DNA of 64,000 nucleotides from assembly GCF_005871165.1 (NCBI RefSeq), contig NZ_SWKP01000003.1, forward strand, positions 496,001 to 560,000, read 5' to 3'. How positions within the stretch are numbered: position 1 is the first letter of the stretch; each line of letters opens with the position of its first letter. The stretch comes from Maricaulis alexandrii (lineage in GTDB: Bacteria > Pseudomonadota > Alphaproteobacteria > Caulobacterales > Maricaulaceae). Under the pieces are notes generated by a model. It ran no database searches. It worked only from the letters and a program-made list of their open reading frames with translations, and was not told the DNA's origin. The position numbers were made by a program, and so were the translations under genes. Below, one piece after another: positions 9,782-20,203 of the stretch.

Positions 9782-10111
9782 CTACTCCTTTTCCATTGTG
9801 CACTGGAGCGGGTGCTGGGCCCGCCGTGCTGCGTCCATGACCTGGGCTACCTTTGTCTCGGCAACCTCGTATGTGTACACGCCACACATGCCGACGCCGT
9901 TCTGATGAACATGGAGCATGATTCTCGCGGCATCTTCGGGCGTTTTTCGAAATATGCGGACGAGAATTTCGACCACAAACTCCATTGGCGTGTAGTCATC
10001 ATTGAGTAGGAGAACACGGTAAAGCGAAGGTTTCTTGGTCGCTGGACGCGTCTTCGTTGCGAGGCCCGTGCCTTCTTCAATTCCGCTATCTTCTTGGTTT
10101 TTCTCGGTCAT
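9782..10111 (-). CDS. clpS: ATP-dependent Clp protease adaptor ClpS
   Basis: A 109-residue adaptor that delivers proteins with destabilising N-terminal residues to ClpA. The conserved core is present: [20 protein letters not shown], the [19 protein letters not shown] segment, and [11 protein letters not shown]; the hydrophobic pocket residues lie in the first and second blocks. The first 28 residues are a charged flexible extension, as expected for the ClpA-engaging tail. No obvious ribosome binding site precedes the ATG. It forms a tight operon with clpA, and the aat gene that makes N-degrons lies about 23 kb away in this window. Confidence 0.96.
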   Translation of the reverse strand: MTEKNQEDSGIEEGTGLATKTRPATKKPSLYRVLLLNDDYTPMEFVVEILVRIFRKTPEDAARIMLHVHQNGVGMCGVYTYEVAETKVAQVMDAARRAQHPLQCTMEKE

Positions 10112-10450
10112 ATTTTAAACGTGCTCGAATATTACTCTCGGCCTCACTCAGACAGATGGGGGCCCGTCTGGACAATGGAAAGACCCCGGCTGTGCACGGG
10201 TCCCGGACAAAAATATAACATGCCGGGCAAATTCTTTCTTCCCGTTTCGTGTGGAAAGACATATGAAGGGGCCCCCACAAATTGTGAGGGATCCACCGGA
10301 TCACCTTCGGGCCCGGTCGGGGAGGACAGCGCCGTCAGCATCCAGAAGACTGGAGCGGGCGCACATGGCGGACGGCACGGCGCGATCTAGCCGCCGGACG
10401 TGTCCCGCCAAGACGCCTGGGCGACCCACCGCCCCAAAACCAACAGACCC
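10112..10450. other. intergenic region upstream of clpS
   Basis: No convincing gene lies here. It must hold the clpS-clpA promoter, but I see no strong -35/-10 pair. Short inverted repeats occur near 10150-10175 (CAGAC and GTCTG) and 10184-10202 (GACCC and GGGTC). At 10309-10326 lies an 18-base near copy of the sequence at 10556-10573 beside the phasin terminator. Confidence 0.5.
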
Positions 10451-10484
10451 AAAATCAAAGGGCCCGGTGCTAGTCGCCGGGCCC
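10451..10484 (-). terminator. second, distal phasin terminator
   Basis: On the minus strand the 8-bp stem GGGCCCGG / CCGGGCCC (10460-10484) is followed by a U-rich tail TTTGATTTT. It shares its GGGCCC stem and flanking CCGACTG with the proximal terminator, so the two look like tandem copies. Confidence 0.65.
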
Positions 10485-10528
10485 AGTCGGTCCCTTGCGG
10501 CTGTCCCGTCGCGGGCCACGTCGCTGGC

Positions 10529-10561
10529 AAAAAAAGGGCCCGGTGACGAATCACCGGGCCC
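10529..10561 (-). terminator. rho-independent terminator of the phasin gene
   Basis: Read on the minus strand: an 11-bp perfect stem GGGCCCGGTGA / TCACCGGGCCC closed by the stable tetraloop TTCG and followed by seven T. This is a textbook intrinsic terminator 32 bases after the phasin stop. Confidence 0.92.
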
Positions 10562-10592
10562 AGTCGGGGAGGAAAAATCGGGTGCTGAAGCC

Positions 10593-11240
10593 CTAGTGGT
10601 TGGCTTGCGCCATCTCCATGGCAGCGGCAACGCGCGCATTGAGCGGCTTCAGCGAATCTTTCATCAGGCCGGAGAACAGGTCGGTCGTCTTGTTCAGCTC
10701 GGCAAGGTAGCTGTCGACAGTCGACTTGGTGAACTCGGACTGGATTTCAAACAGTTCCTGGACCGACTTGGCCGAGGCAAAAGCCTTGGTCGCGGTGACG
10801 CCTTCTTCCATCAGCGATTTCGCATAGGCGACGGCGTTCGCGTTGGCGGTCTCGATACCCTTGCCGGCGACGGTGGCCGAGGCGATCAGGGCATCCACGT
10901 TTTCTTTCTGGAAGTTGCTGGCTTCGGTGACCGATTTCAGCGTCTTCTCAAACCCGTCCTTGAGCGCTTCATTGCTCGCGGCGGTCATGCTCTCAATGGT
11001 CTGGTTCATGGCAAAGCTCGTTTCAGTGGGGGCTGAAGCCTTTGCGGGCTTGGCAGCCTGTTGGGGTTTGGCGGTCTTCAACTTGGGCTCCGCCGGCTTG
11101 CCCACTTTCTTCTTCGCGGTGGCCTTTGACTTCGCCACCGGCTTTTTCTTGACCGTCGCCTTGACCGTTTTCGGTGCAGCCGGAGCGGCTTTCGCCGCGG
11201 GCGCGTCCGTCTCGGTCGGGGTCGTTTTGACGTCGCTCAT
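10593..11240 (-). CDS. phasin family protein (polyhydroxyalkanoate granule-associated)
   Basis: A 215-residue protein. The first 75 residues are rich in Lys, Ala and Pro (KATVKKKPVAKSKATAKKK), like histone-type tails, and could contact DNA or granules. The rest is a helical phasin domain: NQTIESMTAASNEALKDGFEK, FQKENVDALIASATVAGKGIE, VQELFEIQSEFTKSTVDSYLA. Phasins coat poly-hydroxyalkanoate granules. The ATG at 11240 is chosen because the upstream in-frame residues are not phasin-like. A good promoter and two palindromic elements lie upstream and tandem terminators downstream, suggesting a strongly expressed, single-gene, regulated unit. Confidence 0.88.
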   Translation of the reverse strand: MSDVKTTPTETDAPAAKAAPAAPKTVKATVKKKPVAKSKATAKKKVGKPAEPKLKTAKPQQAAKPAKASAPTETSFAMNQTIESMTAASNEALKDGFEKTLKSVTEASNFQKENVDALIASATVAGKGIETANANAVAYAKSLMEEGVTATKAFASAKSVQELFEIQSEFTKSTVDSYLAELNKTTDLFSGLMKDSLKPLNARVAAAMEMAQANH

Positions 11241-11281
11241 CGATCTAACTTTTGTTGCGACCGCTCTTCGCAGTCGCACAA

Positions 11282-11310
11282 TAAATACCCAGCGCCCCGG
11301 GGTGCGTCAA
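11282..11310 (-). promoter_or_regulatory. phasin promoter (-35 TTGACG, 17 bp, -10 TATTTA)
   Basis: On the minus strand TTGACG (11310-11305) and TATTTA (11287-11282) are separated by exactly 17 bases, a good sigma-70-type promoter. The predicted start of transcription, near 11275, gives a leader of about 35 bases. Confidence 0.7.
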
Positions 11311-11317
11311 GCGGTTT

Positions 11318-11332
11318 TTGTGCGGCGCACAA
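11318..11332. promoter_or_regulatory. palindromic operator candidate upstream of the phasin promoter
   Basis: TTGTGC-GGC-GCACAA is a perfect 6-bp inverted repeat ending eight bases upstream of the phasin -35 box. Its left half (TTGTGCG) recurs on the minus strand right at the predicted transcription start (about 11276). PHB-responsive PhaR repressors bind GC-rich palindromes at phasin promoters, so PhaR is a reasonable candidate, but this is inference. Confidence 0.5.
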
Positions 11333-11399
11333 TTTTTCGCTCATGCCCTATGAGACGTGCTTAACCGGCTGGAAACATGCCGCACCGCACACTCCCGGC

Positions 11400-12692
11400 A
11401 TGCTTGGTTTCACACGCCTCGTTTCCTTCCTCTGTCTTGTCCTGGCAGCGCTGTCGCTGCCGGTGGGTGCCGCACAGGCCGACACCTCGCGCTATGCCGC
11501 CTTTGTCGTGGATCAGAGCACGGGCGTGGTGATGCATTCGCGTCGCTCCGATGCGAGCCGATATCCGGCCTCGCTGACCAAGATGATGACACTCTACATG
11601 TTGTTCGAAGCCATCGAGACCGGTGAGATCGGCCTGCAGGACCAGATCCGGGTCTCAGAAAACGCGTCCAATGCCGTCCCGTCCCGCCTGGGACTCGATG
11701 CCGGCGACACGATCACGGTGGAGACCGCGATCCGGGCCCTGGTCATCAAGAGTGCCAATGATGTGGCCGTGGCCGTCGGCGAACGCCTGGGCGGTGGTGA
11801 GAGCCGCTTCGCCACGCTGATGACGGAGCGCGCCGGCGAGCTGGGCCTGACCCAGACCGTCTTCCGCAACGCCTCCGGCCTGCCGGACCGGCGCCAGACC
11901 ACCACGGCCCGTGACATGGCCCGGCTGGCCATCGCCCTGCATCGCGACTTCCCGCAATACTTCCACTATTTCAACGAGGACCGCTTCACCTATAACGGCC
12001 GCACCTATCGCAACCACAACTCGCTGGTCGGTCGTGTCGACGGGGTCGACGGTCTCAAGACGGGCTATATCCGCGCCTCCGGCTTCAATGTGGTCGTGTC
12101 CGCCGAGCGCGGCGACCACCGGATCGTCGCCGTCGTGATGGGCGGTCCCAGCGCTGCCGCCCGCGATGCCCATGCCGAGGAATTGCTGGAAGCCGCCTTC
12201 GGAACGCTGGAACAGCGCGAGGACACCCGCCTGTTTGCCGCCCTCGCCTCACCGCGGGTCAGCCCGATGCGCCAGCAGGAACTGATCGCGATGGATGTCG
12301 CGGCCCTGCACCTGGCCGAACCGACCGAAATGGGCTCCAGCCAGCCGGCCCCGCCGGTCCGGATTGTCCTGGCCGATGAAGACGAGATGGCACAGCCGCG
12401 CATTTCCGACACGGAACCGCCGACCCGTGCGCCTTCCCTGCTACGCGGCGCCTGGTCCGTTCAGGTGGGCGCCTACAACTCGGCCGATCAGGCGCGGGAC
12501 CAGCTGGACCGGGTCACGGCCTATTCCCTGACCCTGAACGAGGCCCAGCCGGCCGCCCGTTCGGTCGATATCAATGGCAGCCGCCTGTGGCGGGCCCGCT
12601 TTGAATCCCTCACGGAAGACGAAGCCCGGCAAGCCTGCGAAGACCTCGAAGCCCGCCGCGAAGCCTGTTTCGCCGTCGCTCCCGGACGCTGA
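11400..12692 (+). CDS. D-alanyl-D-alanine carboxypeptidase (S11 family) with SPOR domain
   Basis: A 430-residue exported penicillin-binding protein that trims the terminal D-Ala of peptidoglycan stem peptides. The start at 11400 gives a proper signal peptide (MLGFTRLVSFLCLVLAALSL, cleaved near AQA). The three active-site motifs are SLTK at 58-61, SAN at 118-120 and KTG at 220-222. The C-terminal 80 residues form a SPOR domain (WSVQVGAYNSADQARDQLDRV), which binds denuded glycan strands at division sites, so the enzyme probably acts at the septum. It is divergent from the phasin gene. Confidence 0.95.
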   Translation: MLGFTRLVSFLCLVLAALSLPVGAAQADTSRYAAFVVDQSTGVVMHSRRSDASRYPASLTKMMTLYMLFEAIETGEIGLQDQIRVSENASNAVPSRLGLDAGDTITVETAIRALVIKSANDVAVAVGERLGGGESRFATLMTERAGELGLTQTVFRNASGLPDRRQTTTARDMARLAIALHRDFPQYFHYFNEDRFTYNGRTYRNHNSLVGRVDGVDGLKTGYIRASGFNVVVSAERGDHRIVAVVMGGPSAAARDAHAEELLEAAFGTLEQREDTRLFAALASPRVSPMRQQELIAMDVAALHLAEPTEMGSSQPAPPVRIVLADEDEMAQPRISDTEPPTRAPSLLRGAWSVQVGAYNSADQARDQLDRVTAYSLTLNEAQPAARSVDINGSRLWRARFESLTEDEARQACEDLEARREACFAVAPGR

Positions 12693-12693
12693 T

Positions 12694-12747
12694 ACCGACC
12701 GATTTCCACGCTTGTCCTGCGCGGCGGGCTGGAAACTTGTGGTCGGT
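12694..12747. repeat. interrupted inverted repeat between dac and topA
   Basis: Arms ACCGACC (12694-12700) plus TTTCCA (12703-12708) pair with TGGAAA (12730-12735) plus GGTCGGT (12741-12747). It could fold as a long stem-loop after the carboxypeptidase gene, as a terminator or a leader structure. A TTGACA hexamer overlaps its end (12747-12752) but lacks a good -10. Confidence 0.4.
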
Positions 12748-12830
12748 TGACACAACCTTGCCCCTCGAACACTTTCGCGCGCCCTGGCTGCCACGGGCGG
12801 CCCACAAACCATGTCTGGACGCAATTGCCG

Positions 12831-15440
<2,610 letters not shown>

Positions 15441-15445
15441 CCAGG

Positions 15446-17710
15446 ATGGCCGGCGAACCGACATCTGACGCCGGCTCCCTGCGCGAGGCGGTCGTCGAGG
15501 CGATCAAGCTGGGCGAAGGCCAGTTCGGCAAGCGCGAGATTGCGCGTGCTCTCAAGCTGAAGGGCACCGAGGCCAAATGGGCGCTCAAGGATGCCCTGGC
15601 GGACCTGGAAGCCGACGGCCAGATCACGCGCAACAGCGACAAGACCTACACGCTGGCCGGCGCCCTGCCCGCCGTGACGGTGGTGGAAATCACCGACCGG
15701 GACACGGATGGCGAATTGCTGGCCACGCCGGTCCGCGCCGACCGGGCCGCACCGCGTATCCGTCTGGCCCCGGGCGAAGGTGCTGGCGGCAAGGGACAGA
15801 CCGCCCTGGGCATCGGAGACCGGGCGCTGGTCCGTCTCTCACCGGATGATGAGGGCGGCTATGAGGCCCGCCTCATCAAGCGTCTGGGCCAAAGCGCGCA
15901 CAAGATTCTTTGCGTCCTGCGCAAACCGTCATCCGGCCCGATGCGCCTGCAGCCGGTGGACCGGCGCTCGCGCCATGAACTCATTCCGGCCAAGGGCGAA
16001 GCCGACAAGGCCGAGGATGGCGATCTGGTTCTCTGCCAGATCGCCCGGGAACGCCGCCACGGTCTGAAGACCGCCGAGATCGTCGAAGTCATCGGTGATG
16101 CGACCGGCCCCGGTGCCGGCAGCATCATCGCCCTGTATTCGCACGGCGTGCCGCAGGGCTTCTCCGAGACCGAACAGCGCGAAGCCGACACGGTCAAACC
16201 GGCGAAGATGAAGGATCGCGAAGACCTGCGGGACTTGCCCCTCATCACCATCGATCCGGATGATGCCAAGGACCATGACGATGCCGTCTGGGCCGCGCCC
16301 GACGACGATCCCAAGAATGAAGGCGGCTGGCAGGTCATCGTCGCCATTGCCGATGTCGCCGCCTATGTGACGCCGGGCAGTGCGCTGGACCGGGGCGCCT
16401 TCAAGCGGGGCAATTCCGTTTACCTGCCCGACCGGGTGGTTCCGATGCTGCCGGAGCGCCTGTCCAATGATCTGTGCTCCCTGCGCGAGCATGAGGAACG
16501 CCCCTGCATGGCCGTGCGGATGGTGTTTGACAAGCAGGGCAATAAGACCGGTCACCGCTTCCTGCGCGGCTGGATGAAGTCTGCCGCCAAGCTCTCCTAT
16601 ACGCAGGCCCAGGCCGCGATTGATGGCGGCGATGGCGGACCGGCCAATGCGCTTCTGGACGAGGTTCTCAAACCGCTCTGGGGGGCTTATTTTGCCGCCC
16701 GTGAAGCGCGCGCCCGCCGCGAGCCGCTGGAGATTGACGCACCGGAACGCCGGGTCCGCGTCGGACCGGATGGCAAGGTGGCCGGGGTTGAGGTTCGCGA
16801 ACGCTTCGATGCCCACAAGCTGATCGAAGAATTCATGATACAGGCGAACGTCTGTGCGGCGGAAACGCTGGAAAAGCACAAGACACCGCTCATCTATCGC
16901 GTCCACGAACAGCCGTCGAAGGAGAAGATCGAGGGCCTCGCCGCCTTCCTGCCGACGGTGGGCCTGAAATGGACGCGGGGCGAACGGGTCCAGACCGGCC
17001 GCTTCAACCAGCTCCTGAAACAGGCCAAGGCTTCCGAACACTATGAGACGATCAACGAGGTCGTCCTGCGCAGTCAGTCCCAGGCCGTCTATGACACGGA
17101 CAATCAGGGCCATTTCGGCCTCAATCTGGACCGGTATGCGCACTTTACCTCGCCGATCCGCCGCTATGCGGACCTGACCGTCCACCGCTCCCTGATCCGG
17201 GCCCTGAAACTGGGCTCCGACGGCCAGTCGGACGAAGAGCGCTCCAAGCTCGACGTGATCGCCGAGGAGATCACCCATGCTGAACGCCGGGCCATGGCCG
17301 CCGAGCGGGATGCCGTGGACCGGTTCATCGCGCTCTACCTGTCCGACAAGATCGGCTCCGAATTCGCGGGCCGCATCACAGGGGTCACCCGCTTCGGCCT
17401 GTTTGTCCGCCTGCACGAGACCGGTGCGGACGGGCTGGTCCCGATCAGCACGCTGGGCCAGGAACGCTTCGAGCATGTCGAGGCCGAACACGCTTTGGTC
17501 GGGCTGGAAACCGGAACGCGTTTCCGACTCGGCATGTCCGTGACGGTCCGCATTGAGGAAGCCCAACCGGTAACCGGCGGCCTGCTGCTGGACATTCTCA
17601 CGCCCGGCGAAAAGGGACCCAAGCCGAAATCCCGTTTCCGCCATGGCGGACCGCCCGGCGGTCGTCGCTCCGGCAAACCCTGGAAGGGCAAGAAGGGCCG
17701 ACGCCGATGA
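15446..17710 (+). CDS. rnr: ribonuclease R
   Basis: A 754-residue 3'-5' exoribonuclease of the RNB family that degrades structured RNA and takes part in trans-translation decay. Start at 15446 (MAGEPTSDAG), with an N-terminal winged-helix segment (QFGKREIARALKLKG). The RNB active site is LITIDPDDAKDHDDAVWA near residues 264-281, with the conserved aspartates. HFTSPIRRYADLTVHRSL is the later RNB signature. The S1 domain (EFAGRITGVTRFGLFVRLHE) and a basic tail end the protein. It follows topA by five bases and overlaps the next gene by ATGA. Confidence 0.97.
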   Translation: MAGEPTSDAGSLREAVVEAIKLGEGQFGKREIARALKLKGTEAKWALKDALADLEADGQITRNSDKTYTLAGALPAVTVVEITDRDTDGELLATPVRADRAAPRIRLAPGEGAGGKGQTALGIGDRALVRLSPDDEGGYEARLIKRLGQSAHKILCVLRKPSSGPMRLQPVDRRSRHELIPAKGEADKAEDGDLVLCQIARERRHGLKTAEIVEVIGDATGPGAGSIIALYSHGVPQGFSETEQREADTVKPAKMKDREDLRDLPLITIDPDDAKDHDDAVWAAPDDDPKNEGGWQVIVAIADVAAYVTPGSALDRGAFKRGNSVYLPDRVVPMLPERLSNDLCSLREHEERPCMAVRMVFDKQGNKTGHRFLRGWMKSAAKLSYTQAQAAIDGGDGGPANALLDEVLKPLWGAYFAAREARARREPLEIDAPERRVRVGPDGKVAGVEVRERFDAHKLIEEFMIQANVCAAETLEKHKTPLIYRVHEQPSKEKIEGLAAFLPTVGLKWTRGERVQTGRFNQLLKQAKASEHYETINEVVLRSQSQAVYDTDNQGHFGLNLDRYAHFTSPIRRYADLTVHRSLIRALKLGSDGQSDEERSKLDVIAEEITHAERRAMAAERDAVDRFIALYLSDKIGSEFAGRITGVTRFGLFVRLHETGADGLVPISTLGQERFEHVEAEHALVGLETGTRFRLGMSVTVRIEEAQPVTGGLLLDILTPGEKGPKPKSRFRHGGPPGGRRSGKPWKGKKGRRR

Positions 17711-18387
17711 GTGACGAGACCCCGCGCCCTGATATCAAGCCGATGCGGCCGAAACTGGCCGCCTCGCTGATCCTGACCCGCCCTGTCGCCGATACAGTGG
17801 AAGTCCTGATGGGCCGTCGCTCGTCGAAGCATGTCTTCATGCCGAACAAATACGTCTTCCCTGGCGGGCGTGTGGACCGGGCGGACCTGACAGCGCCCTA
17901 TGCCCGCGATCTGGATCCGCGCGTGATGGACATCATGTCCCGTACCCTGCCCGCCCATCGCGCCCGGGCCGCCGCGGCCGCCGCCGTTCGCGAAACGGCG
18001 GAAGAAACCGGATTGCTGATTGCCCGGGACGGAGAGGTTCGCTCGCGCCACGCCAACTGGTCGCCCTTCCGTCAGCACAAGGCCGCGCCGGATCTGGGTG
18101 GGCTGAAACTGATCACGCGGGCCATCACCCCACCGGGCCGGACACGCCGGTTCGACACCTGGTTCTTCACGGCCGATGCCGGCGTCCTGTTCGATGACCG
18201 TCCGCCCTCGCCCAGCCCCGAGCTGGAAGACGTGCAATGGGTGCCGTTGGCCCAGACACGGGACCTGGACCTGCCCTTCGTGACGCATTTCGTGCTGGAC
18301 GAGCTGGGCCGTGTCCTGCCGCCCGCGCCGGAAAACCCGCGCTGCATGCGGGCGCGCCACGGAAAAATGGTGCTGGAGGCGCTCTGA
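17707..18387 (+). CDS. Nudix hydrolase, NUDT19-like
   Basis: A 226-residue pyrophosphohydrolase overlapping rnr by four bases. The Nudix box is split: FPGGRVD near residue 55 and RETAEETGLL near residue 97 are separated by about 40 extra residues, an arrangement known from the NUDT19/CoA-diphosphatase branch. The catalytic glutamates of REtaEETG are intact. The substrate may be a CoA or ADP-ribose derivative; this is inference from the branch. The position right behind rnr suggests constitutive co-expression. Confidence 0.88.
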   Translation: MSDETPRPDIKPMRPKLAASLILTRPVADTVEVLMGRRSSKHVFMPNKYVFPGGRVDRADLTAPYARDLDPRVMDIMSRTLPAHRARAAAAAAVRETAEETGLLIARDGEVRSRHANWSPFRQHKAAPDLGGLKLITRAITPPGRTRRFDTWFFTADAGVLFDDRPPSPSPELEDVQWVPLAQTRDLDLPFVTHFVLDELGRVLPPAPENPRCMRARHGKMVLEAL

Positions 18388-18388
18388 A

Positions 18389-18664
18389 TTGGCCGACACT
18401 GCCTCCCCTCTGGCCCGCATGATCCGGTCGCACCCCGCCCTCGCCCTGGGCCTGCCCTGGGGGATGATCATGATCGTCGTCATGACGGCGTTCAGTGTGT
18501 TCCAGGGCCAGGCCTTCTGGCCGACCCTGGTCCTGCATGTACCGATCTACGGGCTGGGTGGTCTGGCCTTCGGGTTTGCCATGAAATGGCTATCCCTGCG
18601 GCAGATGAAGCGCCAGGCCGAAGCCCGCGACAAGCCTGACGATACGCCCCCGCCTGCCGCCTGA
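18389..18664 (+). CDS. small two-helix membrane protein, unknown function
   Basis: A 91-residue protein if it starts at TTG 18389, which has GGAGG nine bases upstream; the first ATG is at 18419 and would give 81 residues. Two hydrophobic segments are visible (ALALGLPWGMIMIVVMTAF and WPTLVLHVPIYGLGGLAFGF), followed by a charged tail ending in prolines. It begins one base after the Nudix stop codon, so it is almost certainly part of that transcript. No family is recognised. Confidence 0.6.
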   Translation: MADTASPLARMIRSHPALALGLPWGMIMIVVMTAFSVFQGQAFWPTLVLHVPIYGLGGLAFGFAMKWLSLRQMKRQAEARDKPDDTPPPAA

Positions 18665-18702
18665 GCGAGACGGGAGACGCAGGCAGCGCTATAGCTCCTG
18701 CC

Positions 18703-19878
18703 ATGCTCGCCCTGCTGACCGATATCCGCTATGGCCAGACCCGCGCCCTGATTGCGGCGATCTGCTGTGCCGCCGTGTGCGGAATCGTATTCGGCCTGTC
18801 CATGCCGCTGATCTCACTGCGCCTAGAATACATGACCGGGTCAGGGCTTGTCGTCGGGCTCAACGGTGCGGCGGCGGCCATTTCGACCTTGCTGATGGCG
18901 CCGATCGTGCCCCGGATCATGACGCTGGCCAGCCCGCGTTTCCTGCTCTGTCTGGGCCTGGTACTGGCCGGTGCTCTTTTCCTGCTTTTTCCCGTCTTCG
19001 TCAGCGTCGACGCCTGGTTCATCCTGCGCTTTGCCGTGGGCTGTCTGATGACGCTGGTCTTCGTGATTTCGGAGAGCTGGATCAACCAGGTCGTCTCCCC
19101 TCACCGCCGCGCCCTGATGCTGGGCATATACGGTACAGCGCTGGCTGGCGGATTCGGTGTGGGCGGATTGTTGTTTGCCGTGCTCGACCCCATGGCCGAC
19201 ACGGCGTTCTGGCTGGGCGCGCTGATCTTTGTAGCCGGCATCACTCCGGTGACCCTGCTACAAGGCCCCCAAGCGGTCCCGCCCGATGAGGAAGGGTCCT
19301 CAGTCCGGGCCATGCTGAAAGCGGCCGGCACGGCGCCGGCGGCGATTCTCGCGGGCCTGGCCTTCGGGGCGCTGGAGACCCTCGCCTTCTCTCTTCTGCC
19401 CGTCTATGGCGAGCGGATCGGGCTGGAGCATGCCTTGATCGGCGCCATGATGGTGGCGGTCGCACTGGGCGGATTGTCCTTCCAGATCCCGCTTGGCTGG
19501 ATTGCCGACAAGACGGACCGGCGCGCCACCCTGTTCTGGATTGCCGCTTTCACGACGCTGTCGCCTCTGGCCATCGGACTGAGCGGCGGCCACCTCGCCG
19601 GACTGCTGATCCTGGTCTTCCTGCAGGCCGGCATGGCCAGCGGCATGTATTCGGTCGGTCTGTCCCTGCTGGGCGAGCGTTTCTCCGGCGGTGCCATTGC
19701 TGCGGCCAATGCCAGCTTCATTTTCGCCTATGGGTTGGGCAGTTTTGCCGGCCCGCCCATGGCCGGTGGCGCCATGGATGTGATGGGCCCCTGGGGGCTG
19801 TTGGTGACCCTGGCCGCCATCTCCGGCAGCTATGTCCTGATTGTGGGACTGCGGAGCCTGACCCGGCAGGCCGACTGA
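18703..19878 (+). CDS. MFS permease (YcaD-like)
   Basis: A 391-residue transporter with about twelve membrane segments. It opens ALIAAICCAAVCGIVFGLSMPLISLRLEYM, has the ESWINQVVSPHRRALMLGIYG segment that marks the YcaD/CsbX-like branch, and a DKTDRR cytoplasmic loop between helices 8 and 9. Substrate is unknown. It is 38 bases downstream of the small membrane protein and may be co-transcribed with it; the region after it holds the rpmG promoter. Confidence 0.88.
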   Translation: MLALLTDIRYGQTRALIAAICCAAVCGIVFGLSMPLISLRLEYMTGSGLVVGLNGAAAAISTLLMAPIVPRIMTLASPRFLLCLGLVLAGALFLLFPVFVSVDAWFILRFAVGCLMTLVFVISESWINQVVSPHRRALMLGIYGTALAGGFGVGGLLFAVLDPMADTAFWLGALIFVAGITPVTLLQGPQAVPPDEEGSSVRAMLKAAGTAPAAILAGLAFGALETLAFSLLPVYGERIGLEHALIGAMMVAVALGGLSFQIPLGWIADKTDRRATLFWIAAFTTLSPLAIGLSGGHLAGLLILVFLQAGMASGMYSVGLSLLGERFSGGAIAAANASFIFAYGLGSFAGPPMAGGAMDVMGPWGLLVTLAAISGSYVLIVGLRSLTRQAD

Positions 19879-19891
19879 CCGCTGACAGGTG

Positions 19892-19919
19892 TTGACTTAC
19901 CCCCCTGCATGCGTATGTT
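19892..19919 (+). promoter_or_regulatory. rpmG promoter (TTGACT, 16 bp, TATGTT)
   Basis: TTGACT at 19892-19897 and TATGTT at 19914-19919 are 16 bases apart, about 60 bases before the rpmG start codon. Position and quality suit a strong housekeeping promoter. Confidence 0.6.
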
Positions 19920-19978
19920 CGCGCGCTCCCGCGACGGCATTGGGCCGTGACGCGTACCAAGTTTTATGGACCAGAGCC

Positions 19979-20146
19979 ATGGCGAAGCCGACAACTATCA
20001 AGATCCGCCTGAACTCCACGGCTGATACGGGTTACTTCTACGTGACCAAGAAAAATGCGCGTACGATGACCGAGAAGCTCGTGCTGAAAAAGTACGACCC
20101 GATCGCACGCAAGCACGTCGATTTCAAGGAAGCCAAGATCAAGTAG
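19979..20146 (+). CDS. rpmG: 50S ribosomal protein L33
   Basis: A 55-residue protein, [20 protein letters not shown] onward, the usual length of L33. It belongs to the cysteine-free type: no CxxC zinc motif is present, consistent with the zinc-independent L33 of most Proteobacteria. Conserved features include [10 protein letters not shown] and [16 protein letters not shown]. It has its own promoter upstream and a hairpin after the stop. Confidence 0.97.
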   Translation: MAKPTTIKIRLNSTADTGYFYVTKKNARTMTEKLVLKKYDPIARKHVDFKEAKIK

Positions 20147-20152
20147 GTTGAG

Positions 20153-20170
20153 GGTGCGATTTATCGCACC
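20153..20170 (+). terminator. possible terminator after rpmG
   Basis: GGTGCGA / TCGCACC, a 7-bp stem with a TTTA loop, seven bases after the stop. No U-run follows, so termination may be weak or rho-assisted. Confidence 0.45.
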
Positions 20171-20203
20171 TCACTGAACGATTTCAGGCAATAAGCCTTT
20201 CAG

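Noticed and set aside
10251-11036. A 261-codon frame on the plus strand over the phasin gene
   Set aside because: It runs through the two phasin terminators and antisense to the phasin domain, with no ribosome binding site.
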